From: Streptomyces sp. NRRL WC-3742
GTDB lineage: Bacteria; Actinomycetota; Actinomycetes; Streptomycetales; Streptomycetaceae
Length of the DNA: 64,000 nucleotides
Direction: 5' to 3'
Assembly: GCF_000720635.1 (NCBI RefSeq)
Contig: NZ_JOCF01000005.1
Coordinates: forward strand, 62,001-126,000
Below the pieces are notes generated by a model. It ran no database searches. It saw nothing but the letters and a program-made list of their open reading frames with translations, and was not told the origin of the DNA. The position numbers were made by a program, and so were the translations under genes. Positions within the stretch are counted from its first letter, which is position 1; the number at the start of each line of letters is the position of its first letter. Shown here one piece after another: positions 15,730 through 25,335 of this stretch.

Positions 15730-16650
15730 TCACCCCAGGGTCTTGATGCCCATCCGCTCCCCCGCGCAGCGCTCGTACCCCAGCCAGCGGTTGATCGCGA
15801 GCATCGGGGCGTTCGTCACGTCGTTGGAGGTGTACGCCCGCCGGCAGCCCGCCTCCACCGCCAGGCGCAGCGACTCCCGCTTGGCGAGCTTGCTCAGGCC
15901 GCGCCCCCGGAACTCCCGGCGGCAGGCGGTGAACGCGGACCAGTACGCACCCCGCCCGTCGGTCTGCACCAGCGCCATCGCGGCCGGCTCGCCGTCGACC
16001 ACCGCGACGACCGTCAGGGCGTGGTCGATGTCGGGCCGGTCCCAGGCGTCGTGGCGCCACTCGTCGTAGCCGAGGTCGTCCAGGGCCGCCTCGCCGGGCT
16101 CGTCCCGGCTGGCCTCCGCGTCGATCAGGTACAGCGGGTACGGGTCCTCGGCCCAGTCGGTGGCCGCTCGCAGCTGGACGCCCGCCGGGGTCTCGGGGGC
16201 GGGCGGCAGCGGCACGGTGAGGTCCCGTCCGGCGAACTGGGCGGCGCTGCCGAGCCGGAAGCCCCGGGCGGCGGCGAAGGCGAGGGAGCCCGGGTCGTCG
16301 TCCACCCAGCACTGCAGCTCGGTCACCCCGTGGGCGGCGAGGTGGCGTTCGGCCTCGGCGAGCAGGGCGGTGAAGACGCCGCGCCGCCGGAAGGCGGGCA
16401 GCACGCTGCCGCCCGCGTGGCCGAGGCCCGTACGGGTCGTGCCGGTCGTCACGGCGCAGCGCACCGAGGCGACCACCTGCCCGTCCACCTCGGCGACGAA
16501 GGTGCGGAAGTACGCGCCGGGCTGCTCCTGGGCGTTGCGCCACACCAGCGCCTCGGGCGTCGTCACCAGGTGCTCGCGGCCGGTGCGGTGGGCGACGTAC
16601 GCGGCCTCGGCGTCCTCGGGGCGGAACTCACGGATCGTCAGGGGGGTCAT
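15730..16650 (-). CDS. GNAT-family N-acetyltransferase with two GNAT halves
   Basis: A 306-residue protein built of two GCN5-related acetyltransferase domains. The first carries [20 protein letters not shown] (acetyl-CoA loop R-R-G-V-F around residue 100). The second carries the loop [18 protein letters not shown] (around 250) and the closing [20 protein letters not shown] typical of the family. The substrate is unknown. ATG 16650 is preferred; the frame is open to 16716 but without support. Separate transcription is likely because the gap to the MBL gene is 167 bp, in which I see no gene. Confidence 0.85.
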   Translation of the reverse strand: MTPLTIREFRPEDAEAAYVAHRTGREHLVTTPEALVWRNAQEQPGAYFRTFVAEVDGQVVASVRCAVTTGTTRTGLGHAGGSVLPAFRRRGVFTALLAEAERHLAAHGVTELQCWVDDDPGSLAFAAARGFRLGSAAQFAGRDLTVPLPPAPETPAGVQLRAATDWAEDPYPLYLIDAEASRDEPGEAALDDLGYDEWRHDAWDRPDIDHALTVVAVVDGEPAAMALVQTDGRGAYWSAFTACRREFRGRGLSKLAKRESLRLAVEAGCRRAYTSNDVTNAPMLAINRWLGYERCAGERMGIKTLG

Positions 16651-16908
16651 GGGTTCGCACGCTATCCGACCCCGAATGCCGGGCGCCTCCGGTTTCTTTC
16701 CCACAAGCCCTCCCACCTGCTACGTTGCCGTCAGCCCGGTCGCGAAGCCCGGGCGGCAAGCTCAAATAATGCTCTGAGAAGAACGGACGGGGCTTGGCAG
16801 CCCCTCCGCCCGGGGACATCCTCGGCAACAACGGCCGCGCGGTCCTGGCGACGACGCCCGCATCGCCGACGGCCTTCTCATTCCGGCCCTCCGAAGGGGG
16901 CGAAACCG

Positions 16909-18249
16909 ATGAATTCCCCTGCCCTCTCCCCTGCCCACGCTCCTACCCCGCAGCAGCCGCTCACCGACACCGCGCCCCGGCTGGGCGTCGGCCTCGGCTG
17001 GCGCAGCGAGATCGACACCGTCGTGGAACGCCAGCCCGGCCTGGACTGGGTCGAGGTGGTGGCCGAGAACCTCTGCGCCGACCACCTGCCCGCCTCGCTG
17101 GCCGTGCTGCGCGCCCGCGGGGTCACCGTCGTCCCGCACGGCGTGGGCCTGGGCCTCGGCGGCGCCGAGCGGCCCGACGCCGGACGGCTGGCGAAGCTCG
17201 GCGAGCTGGCGCTCGCGCTCGGCTCCCCGCTGGTCACCGAGCACCTGGCCTTCGTCCGCGCCGGCGGCCTGGAGGCCGGCCACCTGCTGCCCGTCCCGCG
17301 CACCCGGGCCTCGCTGCGGGTGATCGCGGAGAACGTCCGCATCGCGCAGGAGCAGTTGCCCGTGCCGCTGGCCCTGGAGAACATCGCCGCCCAACTCGCC
17401 TGGCCGGACGACGAGTTCACCGAGGGCGAGTTCCTCGCGGAGCTGGTGGCGCGCACCGGCGTACGGCTGCTGATCGACGTCGCCAACCTGCACACCAACC
17501 GGGTCAACCTGGGCCTCGACCCGGCCGCCGAGCTGGACCGGCTGCCGCTGGAGGCCCTCGCCTACGTCCACGTCGCCGGCGGCACCCTCGTCGACGGCGT
17601 CTGGCACGACACCCACGCCCACCCCGTCACCGCCCCGGTGCTCGAGGTGCTGGCCGAACTGTGCTCCCGCGTCGCTCCGCCCGGCGTCCTGCTGGAGCGG
17701 GACGCCGCGTTCCCGCCGCCCAGCGAGCTGGCCGGCGAACTGGACGCCATCCGCGGGGTGCTGGAGGGGAGTACCCCGCGGATGGCGTCCCCTGCGCGGG
17801 CGGCGACGGCGAAGGGCTACGAACCCACCACCGAGCCCGCGACCGAGCCCGCCACCGACGCCGACCGCGAACACCTGGCCCTGCGCCAGGGCGAGCTGCT
17901 GGCCGCCCTGGTGGCCGCCGGGCCCGTCCCGCCCGGCTTCGACCCGGCCCAGGTCCGCGCCCAGCGCGCGGGCCTGGCCTCCAAGCGGCGCGACACCGCC
18001 GCGAAGGTCGCCCCCGAGCTGCCCCGGCTGCTCGGGAGCGCGTACGGGCCGCTGTTCCTCGACTACGCCCGCACCCACCCGCAGACCGGCGGCTACCGGG
18101 CCGACGCCCGGGCCTTCGCCGAGTGGGCGCTCACCTCCGGCGGCCCGACGGCCGCCGACCACCGCCGGGCCCTGGAGCAGTGGCTCCACCCGGCCGCCGA
18201 GCGGCCACCCGGACCGCTCACCCGCCTGCGCCGCGCCCTGCGCGGATAG
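16909..18249 (+). CDS. DUF692/MNIO family oxidase fused to a partner-like C-terminal domain
   Basis: A 446-residue protein with two parts. Residues 24-285 form a DUF692 TIM barrel of the multinuclear non-heme iron oxidase (MNIO) type. Hallmarks are WVEVVAENL (E53), [12 protein letters not shown] (H77), TEHLAFV (H112), LALENI (E157), [19 protein letters not shown] (D190, N193), YVHVAGG (H221), DTHAHP (D234, H236) and LLERDAAFP (E263). Characterised MNIOs modify cysteines or asparagine in ribosomal peptides. After a Thr/Pro linker (300-320), residues 323-412 ([39 protein letters not shown]) resemble the DUF2063-type partner proteins that normally present the peptide to MNIOs. ATG 16909 follows GAAGGGGG. 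The next gene starts 30 bp later and encodes a Cys-repeat protein, a candidate substrate. Confidence 0.85.
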   Translation: MNSPALSPAHAPTPQQPLTDTAPRLGVGLGWRSEIDTVVERQPGLDWVEVVAENLCADHLPASLAVLRARGVTVVPHGVGLGLGGAERPDAGRLAKLGELALALGSPLVTEHLAFVRAGGLEAGHLLPVPRTRASLRVIAENVRIAQEQLPVPLALENIAAQLAWPDDEFTEGEFLAELVARTGVRLLIDVANLHTNRVNLGLDPAAELDRLPLEALAYVHVAGGTLVDGVWHDTHAHPVTAPVLEVLAELCSRVAPPGVLLERDAAFPPPSELAGELDAIRGVLEGSTPRMASPARAATAKGYEPTTEPATEPATDADREHLALRQGELLAALVAAGPVPPGFDPAQVRAQRAGLASKRRDTAAKVAPELPRLLGSAYGPLFLDYARTHPQTGGYRADARAFAEWALTSGGPTAADHRRALEQWLHPAAERPPGPLTRLRRALRG

Positions 18250-18279
18250 CACCACGTCAAAACCTCGGGGGGAACCACC

Positions 18280-19365
18280 ATGTGGTACGACGCCTACTAC
18301 CTCGTCCCGGCCGCCCTGCTGATCGCGGCCATCGTCCACGTCTTCGTCGCCCGCCGCCGCGCCGTACGGGTCGACAACCCGCTCGGCCTGCCCGGGCGCG
18401 GCCTGCCGCTGCTCAGCACCGCCTTCCTGTCCGGCGGCCCCGGCCGGGTGTTCGACACCGTCCTGGTACGGATGCACCTCGCCGAGCGCGTCCTCGTCAG
18501 CCGCGACGGCACCGTCACCCTCACCCACCACCGCCCCCACGACGCCGTCGAACAGGCCCTCATGGACGCCGTCGGCACCGGCGGCAGCCGCCCCCTCGCC
18601 GCGCTGCGCGCCGAGGTGATGCGCTCCGCCGCCGTCCAGGCCATCGGCGACGAGCTCGCCGCCCGCGGCCTGATGCGCCGCCCCGACCTGCTGCGGGCCC
18701 TCGGCCGGGCACGCCGGTGGCTCTGGCTGGCCATGCTGGGCGTCGTCGTCTTCGCCGTGCTCTCCTTCCTCCTCGACGACGGGCGTCCCGGCTACGACCG
18801 CCCGAGCCTGGCCACTCCGGTCGTCATGCTGATCGTCGGCCTCGGCATGCTGAGCGCCAGCGGGGTCGACAAGGCCCGCGTCACCCCCGCCGGGCGGCGC
18901 CAGCTCTCCCTGATGGACACCGGCCGCCCCTGGACCCCGAGCCACGGCCTCTACCCCGCGGCGGCCGGCGGCGCGCTGCTCGGCGCCCTCGCGCTCGGCG
19001 GGATCGTCGCCGCCGGGGCGGACCTGGACAACGAGGAACTGCAGCAGTCGCTGCTCGGCGCGGCGGCGCAGCAGGACGCGATGACGGCGGTCGGCCGCGG
19101 CTCCTCCTTCTCCTCCGGCTCCTCCTCGTCCTCCTCCTCGTCCTCGTCCTCCGGCGGTTCCAGCTGCAGCACCTCCTCCTCGTGGTGCGGCTCCTCCTCC
19201 GACGGCGGATCCTCCTCGTCGAGCTGCGGATCGTCCTCCTCCAGCTGCGGGTCCTCCTCGTCGAGCTGCGGGTCCTCCTCGTCCAGTTGCGGGTCCTCCT
19301 CCAGCTGCGGGTCCTCCTCCAGCTGCGGCTCGAGCTGCGGCGGTGGCGGCTGCGGCGGCTCCTGA
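18280..19365 (+). CDS. TIGR04222-type membrane protein with Ser/Gly/Cys repeat tail
   Basis: A 361-residue protein. It has about four membrane segments (about residues 6-24, 147-165, 179-194, 226-246) and a soluble part between the first two with LSGGPGRVFDTVLVRMHLAE, typical of TIGR04222 proteins. Residues 275-361 are almost only Ser, Gly and Cys. All ten cysteines of the protein lie there, at 296, 303, 316, 323, 330, 337, 343, 349, 353 and 358; the middle ones form exact SSSSSCG heptads. The DNA shows matching 21-bp repeats. The start ATG 18280 follows GGGGGGAA, 30 bp after the MNIO gene. A regularly spaced Cys tail beside an MNIO suggests it is the modified substrate, possibly a metal-binding or surface polypeptide. 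That is inference. Confidence 0.82.
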   Translation: MWYDAYYLVPAALLIAAIVHVFVARRRAVRVDNPLGLPGRGLPLLSTAFLSGGPGRVFDTVLVRMHLAERVLVSRDGTVTLTHHRPHDAVEQALMDAVGTGGSRPLAALRAEVMRSAAVQAIGDELAARGLMRRPDLLRALGRARRWLWLAMLGVVVFAVLSFLLDDGRPGYDRPSLATPVVMLIVGLGMLSASGVDKARVTPAGRRQLSLMDTGRPWTPSHGLYPAAAGGALLGALALGGIVAAGADLDNEELQQSLLGAAAQQDAMTAVGRGSSFSSGSSSSSSSSSSSGGSSCSTSSSWCGSSSDGGSSSSSCGSSSSSCGSSSSSCGSSSSSCGSSSSCGSSSSCGSSCGGGGCGGS

Positions 19366-19449
19366 CATGAACGCCGACGACGTCACAGTTCGGTATCGCG
19401 GCCCGGGAAGCCGTTCCCCGGGCCGCGTGCCCAGGCATAGAACAAGCCC

Positions 19450-20232
19450 ATGTGGTTGCTGTTCCTGATCCCGGCCTGTGTGGCGGCGGTTGTCTCCTGC
19501 CTGAGGCTGGTGCGGATGACCGCCACCGCCGACGCCCTCGCCGACCAGGACGCGCTGCGGCCGCCCGAGGCCGTCGGGATCGGGCTGTACGAGACGGCGT
19601 ACCTGGCCGGCGGCCCCGACCGGGTGGTCGAGCTCGCCCTCGTCCTGATGGCCGGCCGCGGGCGGCTCCACCTGGCCCACACCGGCTGGACCACCGTCGT
19701 CGACCCCAAGGGCCGCAGCCGCCTGGAGCGCGCCGTCGTCGCGGCCGTCGGCCCCGAGGGCCAGTGCCGTACGGACGAGCTGCGCCGCGCGATGGGCGAG
19801 CACCCCACCGTCCTGGAGATCGGCGCCCGGCTCTCGCTGGCGGGCCTGGCCACGCCCGCACTCGTCCAGCGCAACACCGTCGTGGTCGTGCGGCAGGTGC
19901 GGCACGCGCTGCTGCTGACCCTGGTGCTGCTGGCCGCCGCCGTCGCCCTCAGCGGCTTCACCGGCGGCGAGGTCATCGCCCCCTTCGCCTGGTTCTCGCT
20001 GCCGCTGATCCTCACCTCCGGCACCCTGCTGATGGCCCGGGTCGACGTCTACCCGTACACCCGCTGGGCCTCCCCCGTCGGCCAGGAGGTGCTGCGCGAA
20101 CTGCGCCCGGCCCGCCAGCACGGCCTCGCCGACGACGAGGAGCGCGACCTGCTCACCGCCGTCGCCATGAACGGCCCCGCCGCCCTCCCCGACGCCCGCC
20201 TGCGCGAGGCGCTGCGCCCGCACCGGCTGTAG
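19450..20232 (+). CDS. second TIGR04222-like membrane protein, no tail
   Basis: A 260-residue relative of the preceding protein. It has an N-terminal membrane segment (LLFLIPACVAAVVSC), the shared motif YETAYLAGGPDRVVELALVL, a regulatory-looking helical middle, and a hydrophobic hairpin at about 155-198 (ALLLTLVLLAAAVALSGF). It lacks the Cys/Ser tail. The 84-bp gap from the previous stop contains a small GC-rich inverted repeat but no other gene. It may form a complex with the tailed protein or be its unmodified paralogue. A strong hairpin follows its stop, so the three-gene unit 16909-20232 ends here. Confidence 0.75.
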   Translation: MWLLFLIPACVAAVVSCLRLVRMTATADALADQDALRPPEAVGIGLYETAYLAGGPDRVVELALVLMAGRGRLHLAHTGWTTVVDPKGRSRLERAVVAAVGPEGQCRTDELRRAMGEHPTVLEIGARLSLAGLATPALVQRNTVVVVRQVRHALLLTLVLLAAAVALSGFTGGEVIAPFAWFSLPLILTSGTLLMARVDVYPYTRWASPVGQEVLRELRPARQHGLADDEERDLLTAVAMNGPAALPDARLREALRPHRL

Positions 20233-20237
20233 AACGC

Positions 20238-20284
20238 CGCGAGGCCGGTTCCCCCTCTCTTCCGAAGGGGGAACCGGCCTCGCG
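20238..20284. terminator. bidirectional terminator between the MNIO locus and haem genes
   Basis: A perfect 19-bp inverted repeat (20238-20256 with 20266-20284, 9-nt loop) sits between two convergent genes, 5 bp after one stop and 12 bp from the other. Confidence 0.88.
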
Positions 20285-20295
20285 TACGGATCGGC

Positions 20296-21021
20296 TCAGA
20301 CCAGGCCGTTCAGCAGCTCGCTCACCGGGCGGCGGCGGCCGGTGAAGAACGGCACCTCCTCGCGCACGTGCAGCCGCGCGCGGGAGGGGCGCAGGTCGCG
20401 CATCAGGTCGACGATCCGGTGCAGCTCGTCCGCCTCGAAGGCGAGCAGCCACTCGTAGTCGCCCAGCGCGAACGAGGCCACGGTGTTGGCCCGCACGTCC
20501 GGGTAGCCGCGCGCCATCTGGCCGTGCTCGGCGAGCATCGCGCGCCGCTCGGCGTCCGGCAGCAGGTACCACTCGTAGGAGCGGACGAACGGGTACACGC
20601 AGACGTAGTCGCGCGGGCGCTCGTCGGCGAGGAACGCCGGGATGTGCGACTTGTTGAACTCGGCCGGGCGGTGCAGCGCCATGTTCGACCAGACCGGCTC
20701 CAGCACGCGGCCCAGGCCCGTGCGGCGGAAGCGGTTGTACGCGTCCTGGAGATCGTCCGAGTCCTCCGCGTGCCACCAGACCAGGATGTCGGCGTCCGCC
20801 CGCAGGCCCGACACGTCGTACGTGCCGCGCACCGTCACGTCCTTGGCGGCGAGCTGCGCGAACAGCTCCTCCACCTCGGCGGCCAGGGCGGTGCGGTCCT
20901 CGGGCAGGGCGCCCTTGAGCTTGAACACCGACCACATGGTGTAGCGGATGACCTGGTTCAGGTCGCGCGCCTTCTTCTTCTCGGGCTGCTGCTCCGGCTG
21001 CTGATCAACGGTCTCAGTCAT
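20296..21021 (-). CDS. chdC: coproheme decarboxylase (chlorite dismutase-like, HemQ)
   Basis: A 241-residue member of the chlorite-dismutase superfamily. In Gram-positive bacteria it oxidatively decarboxylates Fe-coproporphyrin III to haem b with hydrogen peroxide, the last step of the coproporphyrin-dependent pathway. Visible features are [13 protein letters not shown] at the start, [20 protein letters not shown], the [19 protein letters not shown] segment with the conserved tyrosine, and [20 protein letters not shown] with the haem-proximal region. It overlaps the coproporphyrinogen oxidase gene by 4 bp (ATGA), so both are co-translated. Length and motifs are normal. Confidence 0.94.
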   Translation of the reverse strand: MTETVDQQPEQQPEKKKARDLNQVIRYTMWSVFKLKGALPEDRTALAAEVEELFAQLAAKDVTVRGTYDVSGLRADADILVWWHAEDSDDLQDAYNRFRRTGLGRVLEPVWSNMALHRPAEFNKSHIPAFLADERPRDYVCVYPFVRSYEWYLLPDAERRAMLAEHGQMARGYPDVRANTVASFALGDYEWLLAFEADELHRIVDLMRDLRPSRARLHVREEVPFFTGRRRPVSELLNGLV

Positions 21022-22460
21022 GCGCTCATTGTCCTCTCCGTGGAACCTTCCCCCGTCTCCGGGGTCGACAGCCGGCCGATCTGATCACCGACGGCCGCAG
21101 CCGCTGCGGCGGCCGAAGCGATGCACGCCGGGATGCCCACCCCGTCGTACGCGGCGCCGCACAGCGCCAGGGCCCCCACCCGGCCCGCCGCCTCCCGGAT
21201 GCGGGCCACCTTCTCCAGGTGGCCCACCGGGTACTGCGGCAGGCCCGCGCCGAAGCGCGAGACGAAGGAGTCGTACGGCCTGGCGGTCAGGCCGATCGCC
21301 TCCCCCAGGTCCGCCAGCGAGCGGGCGACCAGCTCCTCGTCCGGCAGCTGCAGCGCCTCCTCCTCGCGGTGGCGGCCCAGCGAGGTGCGCAGCAGGAAGG
21401 CGTCCGGGGCGGAACGCTCCAGCCAGCCCCACTTGTTGGAGGAGAACGTCGACGCCTTGATCCGCCGACCGTCCACCGGCGGCACCAGGAAGCCGCTGCC
21501 GCTGGGGAGTTCGGTCAGGTCCGAGCGATGGAAGGCCAGGGTGACCAGGGCCATGCCCGCGTACTCGACGGTGTCCAGCTCGGCGGCCGCGCCCGGGGCG
21601 TCGGCGCGCAGCAGCGCCGCGGCGGCCGGCGCGGGGACGGCCAGCACCACGGCGTCCGCGTGCAGCACCTCGCCGTTCACCACGACGCGCCAGCCTTCGG
21701 GGGTACGGCGCAGCTCCTCCACCGGGGCGTCGGTGCGCAGGTCCACGCCCGCCTTCTCGCAGGCGGCCGCGACGGCCTCCGGCAGGGTGCCCAGGCCCCC
21801 GCGCAGGCCCGCGAACACCGGGGTGCCGACGGTCTGCGGCCGGGAGGCCAGCTCGTGCACCCCTTCGACCAGCGACCCGCCGCCGCGGGCGATCGGCAGC
21901 AGCTGCGGGACGGCGGCGCGCAGCGAGATCTCCTCGGCGCGACCGGCGTACACCCCGCCGAGCAGCGGCTCCACCAGCCGGTCCACCACCTCCTGGCCCA
22001 GCCGCTCCGCCACGTACCGCCCGATCGCGACGTCCTCCCCCACCTCGGCCGCCCGCTCGTGTCGGGCCCGCTCCAGCCCCTCCTCGGTGAGCACCCCGGA
22101 GGCGGCCAGCGCCGCCAGATCACCCGGGACGCCCATCACCTGCCCGCCCGGCAGCGGACGCAGCGCCCCACGCGTCCAGATCGCGGCCTTCGCGGTGGTC
22201 GGTGCCTCCAGCGCCTCCCCCAGCCCCACCGCCCGCGCCAACTCCACGGCCTCCGGCCGCCGCGCCAGCACCGACTCGGCCCCGAGGTCCACCCGAACCC
22301 CGCCGACCTCCCCGCCCCACAACTTCCCCCCGACCCGCGAGGATCCCTCCACCACCGTCACCCGCGCCCGCGCAGGCCCCCCGGCCACCCCACTCAGGAA
22401 GGCGGCCGCAGCCAGCCCCGCGATCCCACCACCGACGACGACGACCTGTGCTTGCGACAT
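21018..22460 (-). CDS. hemG: coproporphyrinogen III / protoporphyrinogen oxidase
   Basis: A 480-residue FAD-dependent oxidase (HemY/CgoX type). The N-terminal dinucleotide motif is [19 protein letters not shown]; a second conserved block is [15 protein letters not shown] and [21 protein letters not shown]. The C-terminal FAD contact is [17 protein letters not shown]. In actinobacteria this enzyme makes coproporphyrin III for the pathway that ends with the HemQ protein encoded immediately downstream and overlapping by 4 bp. Start ATG 22460; longer in-frame extensions to 22808 are non-homologous. hemE, another gene of the pathway, lies about 1.6 kb away on the same strand. Confidence 0.93.
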   Translation of the reverse strand: MSQAQVVVVGGGIAGLAAAAFLSGVAGGPARARVTVVEGSSRVGGKLWGGEVGGVRVDLGAESVLARRPEAVELARAVGLGEALEAPTTAKAAIWTRGALRPLPGGQVMGVPGDLAALAASGVLTEEGLERARHERAAEVGEDVAIGRYVAERLGQEVVDRLVEPLLGGVYAGRAEEISLRAAVPQLLPIARGGGSLVEGVHELASRPQTVGTPVFAGLRGGLGTLPEAVAAACEKAGVDLRTDAPVEELRRTPEGWRVVVNGEVLHADAVVLAVPAPAAAALLRADAPGAAAELDTVEYAGMALVTLAFHRSDLTELPSGSGFLVPPVDGRRIKASTFSSNKWGWLERSAPDAFLLRTSLGRHREEEALQLPDEELVARSLADLGEAIGLTARPYDSFVSRFGAGLPQYPVGHLEKVARIREAAGRVGALALCGAAYDGVGIPACIASAAAAAAAVGDQIGRLSTPETGEGSTERTMSA

Positions 22461-22560
22461 GCTCCGCAGTCTCCCAGGTCTTAACCCGAACCCCTCAATC
22501 CCCTGCACGCCCGCCGGAAACCGGATGCCCCACCGCCCCACCCCCGCTACCGTCCCGCCC

Positions 22561-22896
22561 ATGGCGTACCTGTGGGGTGAAGCGATCCGCTGGGTTGACG
22601 ACGAGCCGCAGCCGGGGATGGTGGAGGTCCGTTTCGCGGACGTGGACGGCGCGCGGTGGTCGATCATCGCCAAGACGCCGTGCTTCGGCACCCACAGTGC
22701 CCTCGGCCCAGACAGCTGGATCGAGGAGGACTCCCCGTTCCCCTTCCCGGTCGAGATCGAATGCACCGTCCTGAACGCGATCGGCACCGGTGACGACGAG
22801 GTCGTCACGGTGTCCTTCGAGTTCCCGCACTACCTCGAAATCCTCTCCGGCCGCAACGAGTTCCGGGTGGGACGCCACCAGCTCGGCGAGGACTGA
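22561..22896 (+). CDS. hypothetical protein (111 aa)
   Basis: A 111-residue protein starting ATG 22561, divergent from the coproporphyrinogen oxidase gene. It is beta-rich with MVEVRFADVDGARWSIIAKT, PFPFPVEIECTVLNAIG and VVTVSFEFPHYLEILSGRNE. The size and pattern resemble small globular proteins of the immunity-protein type, but there is no toxin beside it and no family is recognised. Codon bias is clearly coding. Confidence 0.65.
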   Translation: MAYLWGEAIRWVDDEPQPGMVEVRFADVDGARWSIIAKTPCFGTHSALGPDSWIEEDSPFPFPVEIECTVLNAIGTGDDEVVTVSFEFPHYLEILSGRNEFRVGRHQLGED

Positions 22897-23061
22897 GCCC
22901 GGCTCCTCGGTCCACCAGCGCGTTCAGATCGATCGCGATCGGGGTCGAGGGTGTCCGGGCCGCTGCCGAGCTGTGATCGAGCTGCGATCTTCCGGTGGGG
23001 TCCGGCGAGCCATCCTCTGCGTCCAATGGGCATGTACGCCAACGGACTTGGGGAGGGGCCG

Positions 23062-23997
23062 ATGAAGGGCAGAGCAGGGGTGCTGACGGCGGTGGCCGTG
23101 GCTGTGCTGCTGGCCGGAGGGTGTGGCGCGAGCGGGGACCGGGGCAGCAGTGGCAGCGCTGCCAAGGCGGATGCGGTCGCCCCGGCGGCGCCTGCCGCGC
23201 CTGCCGCGCCGGTGAACGGGGGTGCGCCGAGTGCGGCGGCGGCTGCTACGGGTGGGAAGGCGGCGCCGGTGGCCGACAGTCGGGTGATGTCGTACACCGC
23301 GCAGCTGACCGTCCGCGCCAAGGACGTGAACCAGGCGCTGGCGAAGGCGAGGGAGTTGGCGACCGCCGCGGGCGGTTACGTCGGTGCGGAGTCGGTCACG
23401 GCCCCCGCGGGCTCCGTTCCGTCGGGCCAGTTGCAGCTGAAGCTGCCCTCGGCCGCGTTCCAGTCCTCGCTGGACCAGCTGGCCGGTCTGGGTGAGGTGC
23501 TGTCCCGTACCAGCCAGGCCGAGGACCTCACCCAGCAGGTGGCGGACGTGTCGAGCCGGGTGCAGTCCCAGCAGGCGAGCGTGGAGCGGGTGCGGGCGCT
23601 GATGGGGCAGGCGAAGTCGCTGGCCGACGTCACGACCCTGGAAGCGGAGTTGAGCAAGCGCGAGGCGGATCTGGAGTCGCTGCAGAAGCAGCAGAAGGAG
23701 CTGGCCTCGAAGACGTCCTACTCGACGGTCACCCTGAACCTGCGCGGTGAGGAGCCGCTCCCCGAGCCGGCGTCGAAGAAGGAGGAGAGGAAGGACGAGG
23801 GCTTCTGGTCCTCGGTGGGGTCCGCCCTGTCGGGCGGGTGGGACGTGCTGGTGCTGATCGTGCGCGGTCTGGCCGTGGCGGTGGCGGCGGTGTCGCCGTT
23901 CCTGCTGGCCCTGGGCGTGCCTGCGCTGGTCGCCTACCGCTTCCTCCGGCGCCGCCGTCCCACCCCGGTACAGCCCGAGGAGGAGCAGCCGGAGTGA
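23062..23997 (+). CDS. DUF4349 lipoprotein with C-terminal membrane segment
   Basis: A 311-residue predicted lipoprotein. The signal ends in the lipobox LLAGGC. An Ala/Pro-rich linker follows, then a DUF4349 domain: VMSYTAQLTVRAKDVNQALA, TAAGGYVGAESV and LPSAAFQSSLDQLAGLGEVL. A coiled coil (VSSRVQSQQASVERVRALMG) comes next, and after STVTLNLRGEEP a membrane helix near residues 270-298. Function is unknown; homologues are outward-facing envelope proteins. ATG 23062 has GGGGAGGGG upstream. It is convergent with hemE, separated by a strong hairpin. Confidence 0.85.
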   Translation: MKGRAGVLTAVAVAVLLAGGCGASGDRGSSGSAAKADAVAPAAPAAPAAPVNGGAPSAAAAATGGKAAPVADSRVMSYTAQLTVRAKDVNQALAKARELATAAGGYVGAESVTAPAGSVPSGQLQLKLPSAAFQSSLDQLAGLGEVLSRTSQAEDLTQQVADVSSRVQSQQASVERVRALMGQAKSLADVTTLEAELSKREADLESLQKQQKELASKTSYSTVTLNLRGEEPLPEPASKKEERKDEGFWSSVGSALSGGWDVLVLIVRGLAVAVAAVSPFLLALGVPALVAYRFLRRRRPTPVQPEEEQPE

Positions 23998-23999
23998 TC

Positions 24000-24043
24000 A
24001 CGACGGTGGCGGGCCCCTACGGAAAGGGGCCCGCCACCGTCGT
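24000..24043. terminator. bidirectional terminator between DUF4349 gene and hemE
   Basis: A perfect 19-bp inverted repeat (24000-24018 with 24025-24043, loop ACGGAA) fills the 55-bp space between the two convergent stops. Confidence 0.9.
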
Positions 24044-24052
24044 GCAACGGCG

Positions 24053-25156
24053 TCAGCGCGCGCTGGCCTCGTGGACGAAGGCGACGAGGCGGCTGAGGGC
24101 GTCCGGGTCCATGGAGGGCAGGACGCCGTGGCCGAGGTTGAAGATGTGGCCGCTGGTGCCGAGCGCCTGGGCGGCGTGCAGGACCTCGCGGGCCTTGGTC
24201 TCGACGACCTTGGTGGGGGCGTACAGCACGGCCGGGTCGAGGTTGCCCTGCAGGCCCTTGCCGGGGCCGACCCGCTCGGCGGCGACGTTCAGCGGCACCC
24301 GCCAGTCGACGCCGACGATGTCCGCGCCGGCCTGGCCCATCAGGCCGAGCAGTTCGCCGGTGCCGACGCCGAAGTGGATGCGCGGCACGCCGTAGTGGGC
24401 GACGGAGTCGAAGACCTTGGCGCTGGCGGGCATGACCGAGCGGCGGTAGTCGTCGGGCGCGAGGGAGCCGACCCAGGAGTCGAACAGCTGGACCGCGGAG
24501 GCGCCGGCCTCGATCTGCACCTTGAGGAAGGCCGAGGTGATGTCCGCGAGCCGGTCCACGAGGGCCGCCCACAGCTCGGGCTGGCCGTACATCATGGCCT
24601 TGGTGTTCTCGTGGTTCTTGGACGGCCCGCCCTCGATCAGGTAGCTGGCGAGGGTGTACGGGGCGCCGGCGAAGCCGATCAGCGGGGTCCCGCCGAGTTC
24701 CTCGACGAGCATGCCGACGGCCTCGGTGATGTAGGGGACGTCGTCGGGCTCGAGGGGGCGCAGCCGCTCGAGGTCCTCGAAGGTGCGGATCGGGTCGGCG
24801 ATGACGGGGCCGACGCTCGGCTTGATCTCGACGTCGACGCCGATGGCCTTGAGCGGCACCACGATGTCGCTGAAGAAGACGGCCGCGTCCACCTTGTGCC
24901 GGCGCACGGGCTGGAGGGTGATCTCCTTGACCAGCTCGGGCTGCGTGCAGGACTCCAGCATCGTGGTGCCCTCGCGGACCTTGTGGTACTCGGGCAGCGA
25001 GCGGCCTGCCTGGCGCATGAACCACACGGGGGTGTGCGGCACCGGCTCGTGCCGGCAGGCGCGCAGGAACGCGGAGTCGTGCGCGGCGCCGCGGCGCGCG
25101 GGGGTGGGCCGACCGTCGTGGGTGGCCGCCGTGGTGTCTGCCGTAGTCTCGCTCAC
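24053..25156 (-). CDS. hemE: uroporphyrinogen decarboxylase
   Basis: A 367-residue HemE, which converts uroporphyrinogen III to coproporphyrinogen III by removing four carboxyl groups; cytosolic and cofactor-free. Both family signatures are visible: [15 protein letters not shown] (signature 1, with the substrate-binding arginine) and [17 protein letters not shown] (signature 2). Also seen are [21 protein letters not shown] and [17 protein letters not shown] 25156 is chosen because the protein's Ser/Thr-rich N-terminus begins there; the frame extends to 25321 without homology. It supplies the coproporphyrin-dependent haem branch whose later genes are at 20296-22460. Confidence 0.95.
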   Translation of the reverse strand: MSETTADTTAATHDGRPTPARRGAAHDSAFLRACRHEPVPHTPVWFMRQAGRSLPEYHKVREGTTMLESCTQPELVKEITLQPVRRHKVDAAVFFSDIVVPLKAIGVDVEIKPSVGPVIADPIRTFEDLERLRPLEPDDVPYITEAVGMLVEELGGTPLIGFAGAPYTLASYLIEGGPSKNHENTKAMMYGQPELWAALVDRLADITSAFLKVQIEAGASAVQLFDSWVGSLAPDDYRRSVMPASAKVFDSVAHYGVPRIHFGVGTGELLGLMGQAGADIVGVDWRVPLNVAAERVGPGKGLQGNLDPAVLYAPTKVVETKAREVLHAAQALGTSGHIFNLGHGVLPSMDPDALSRLVAFVHEASAR

Positions 25157-25335
25157 GGGTTGAATCTTCGCACGGGCAACGGCGCCGGTTTCCCGGGGTT
25201 GCCCGGGCCGGCCGCTCCAAGATCGCTTGAGGATCGGGCGAGTTAGGGCGGGATCAGGACGCGTTTGCCGTTCCGGCACGCCGCTGACGCGGAAGTTGCG
25301 GCGTCGACCGGGGTTTTCCACCTAGTCTTCGGGGC

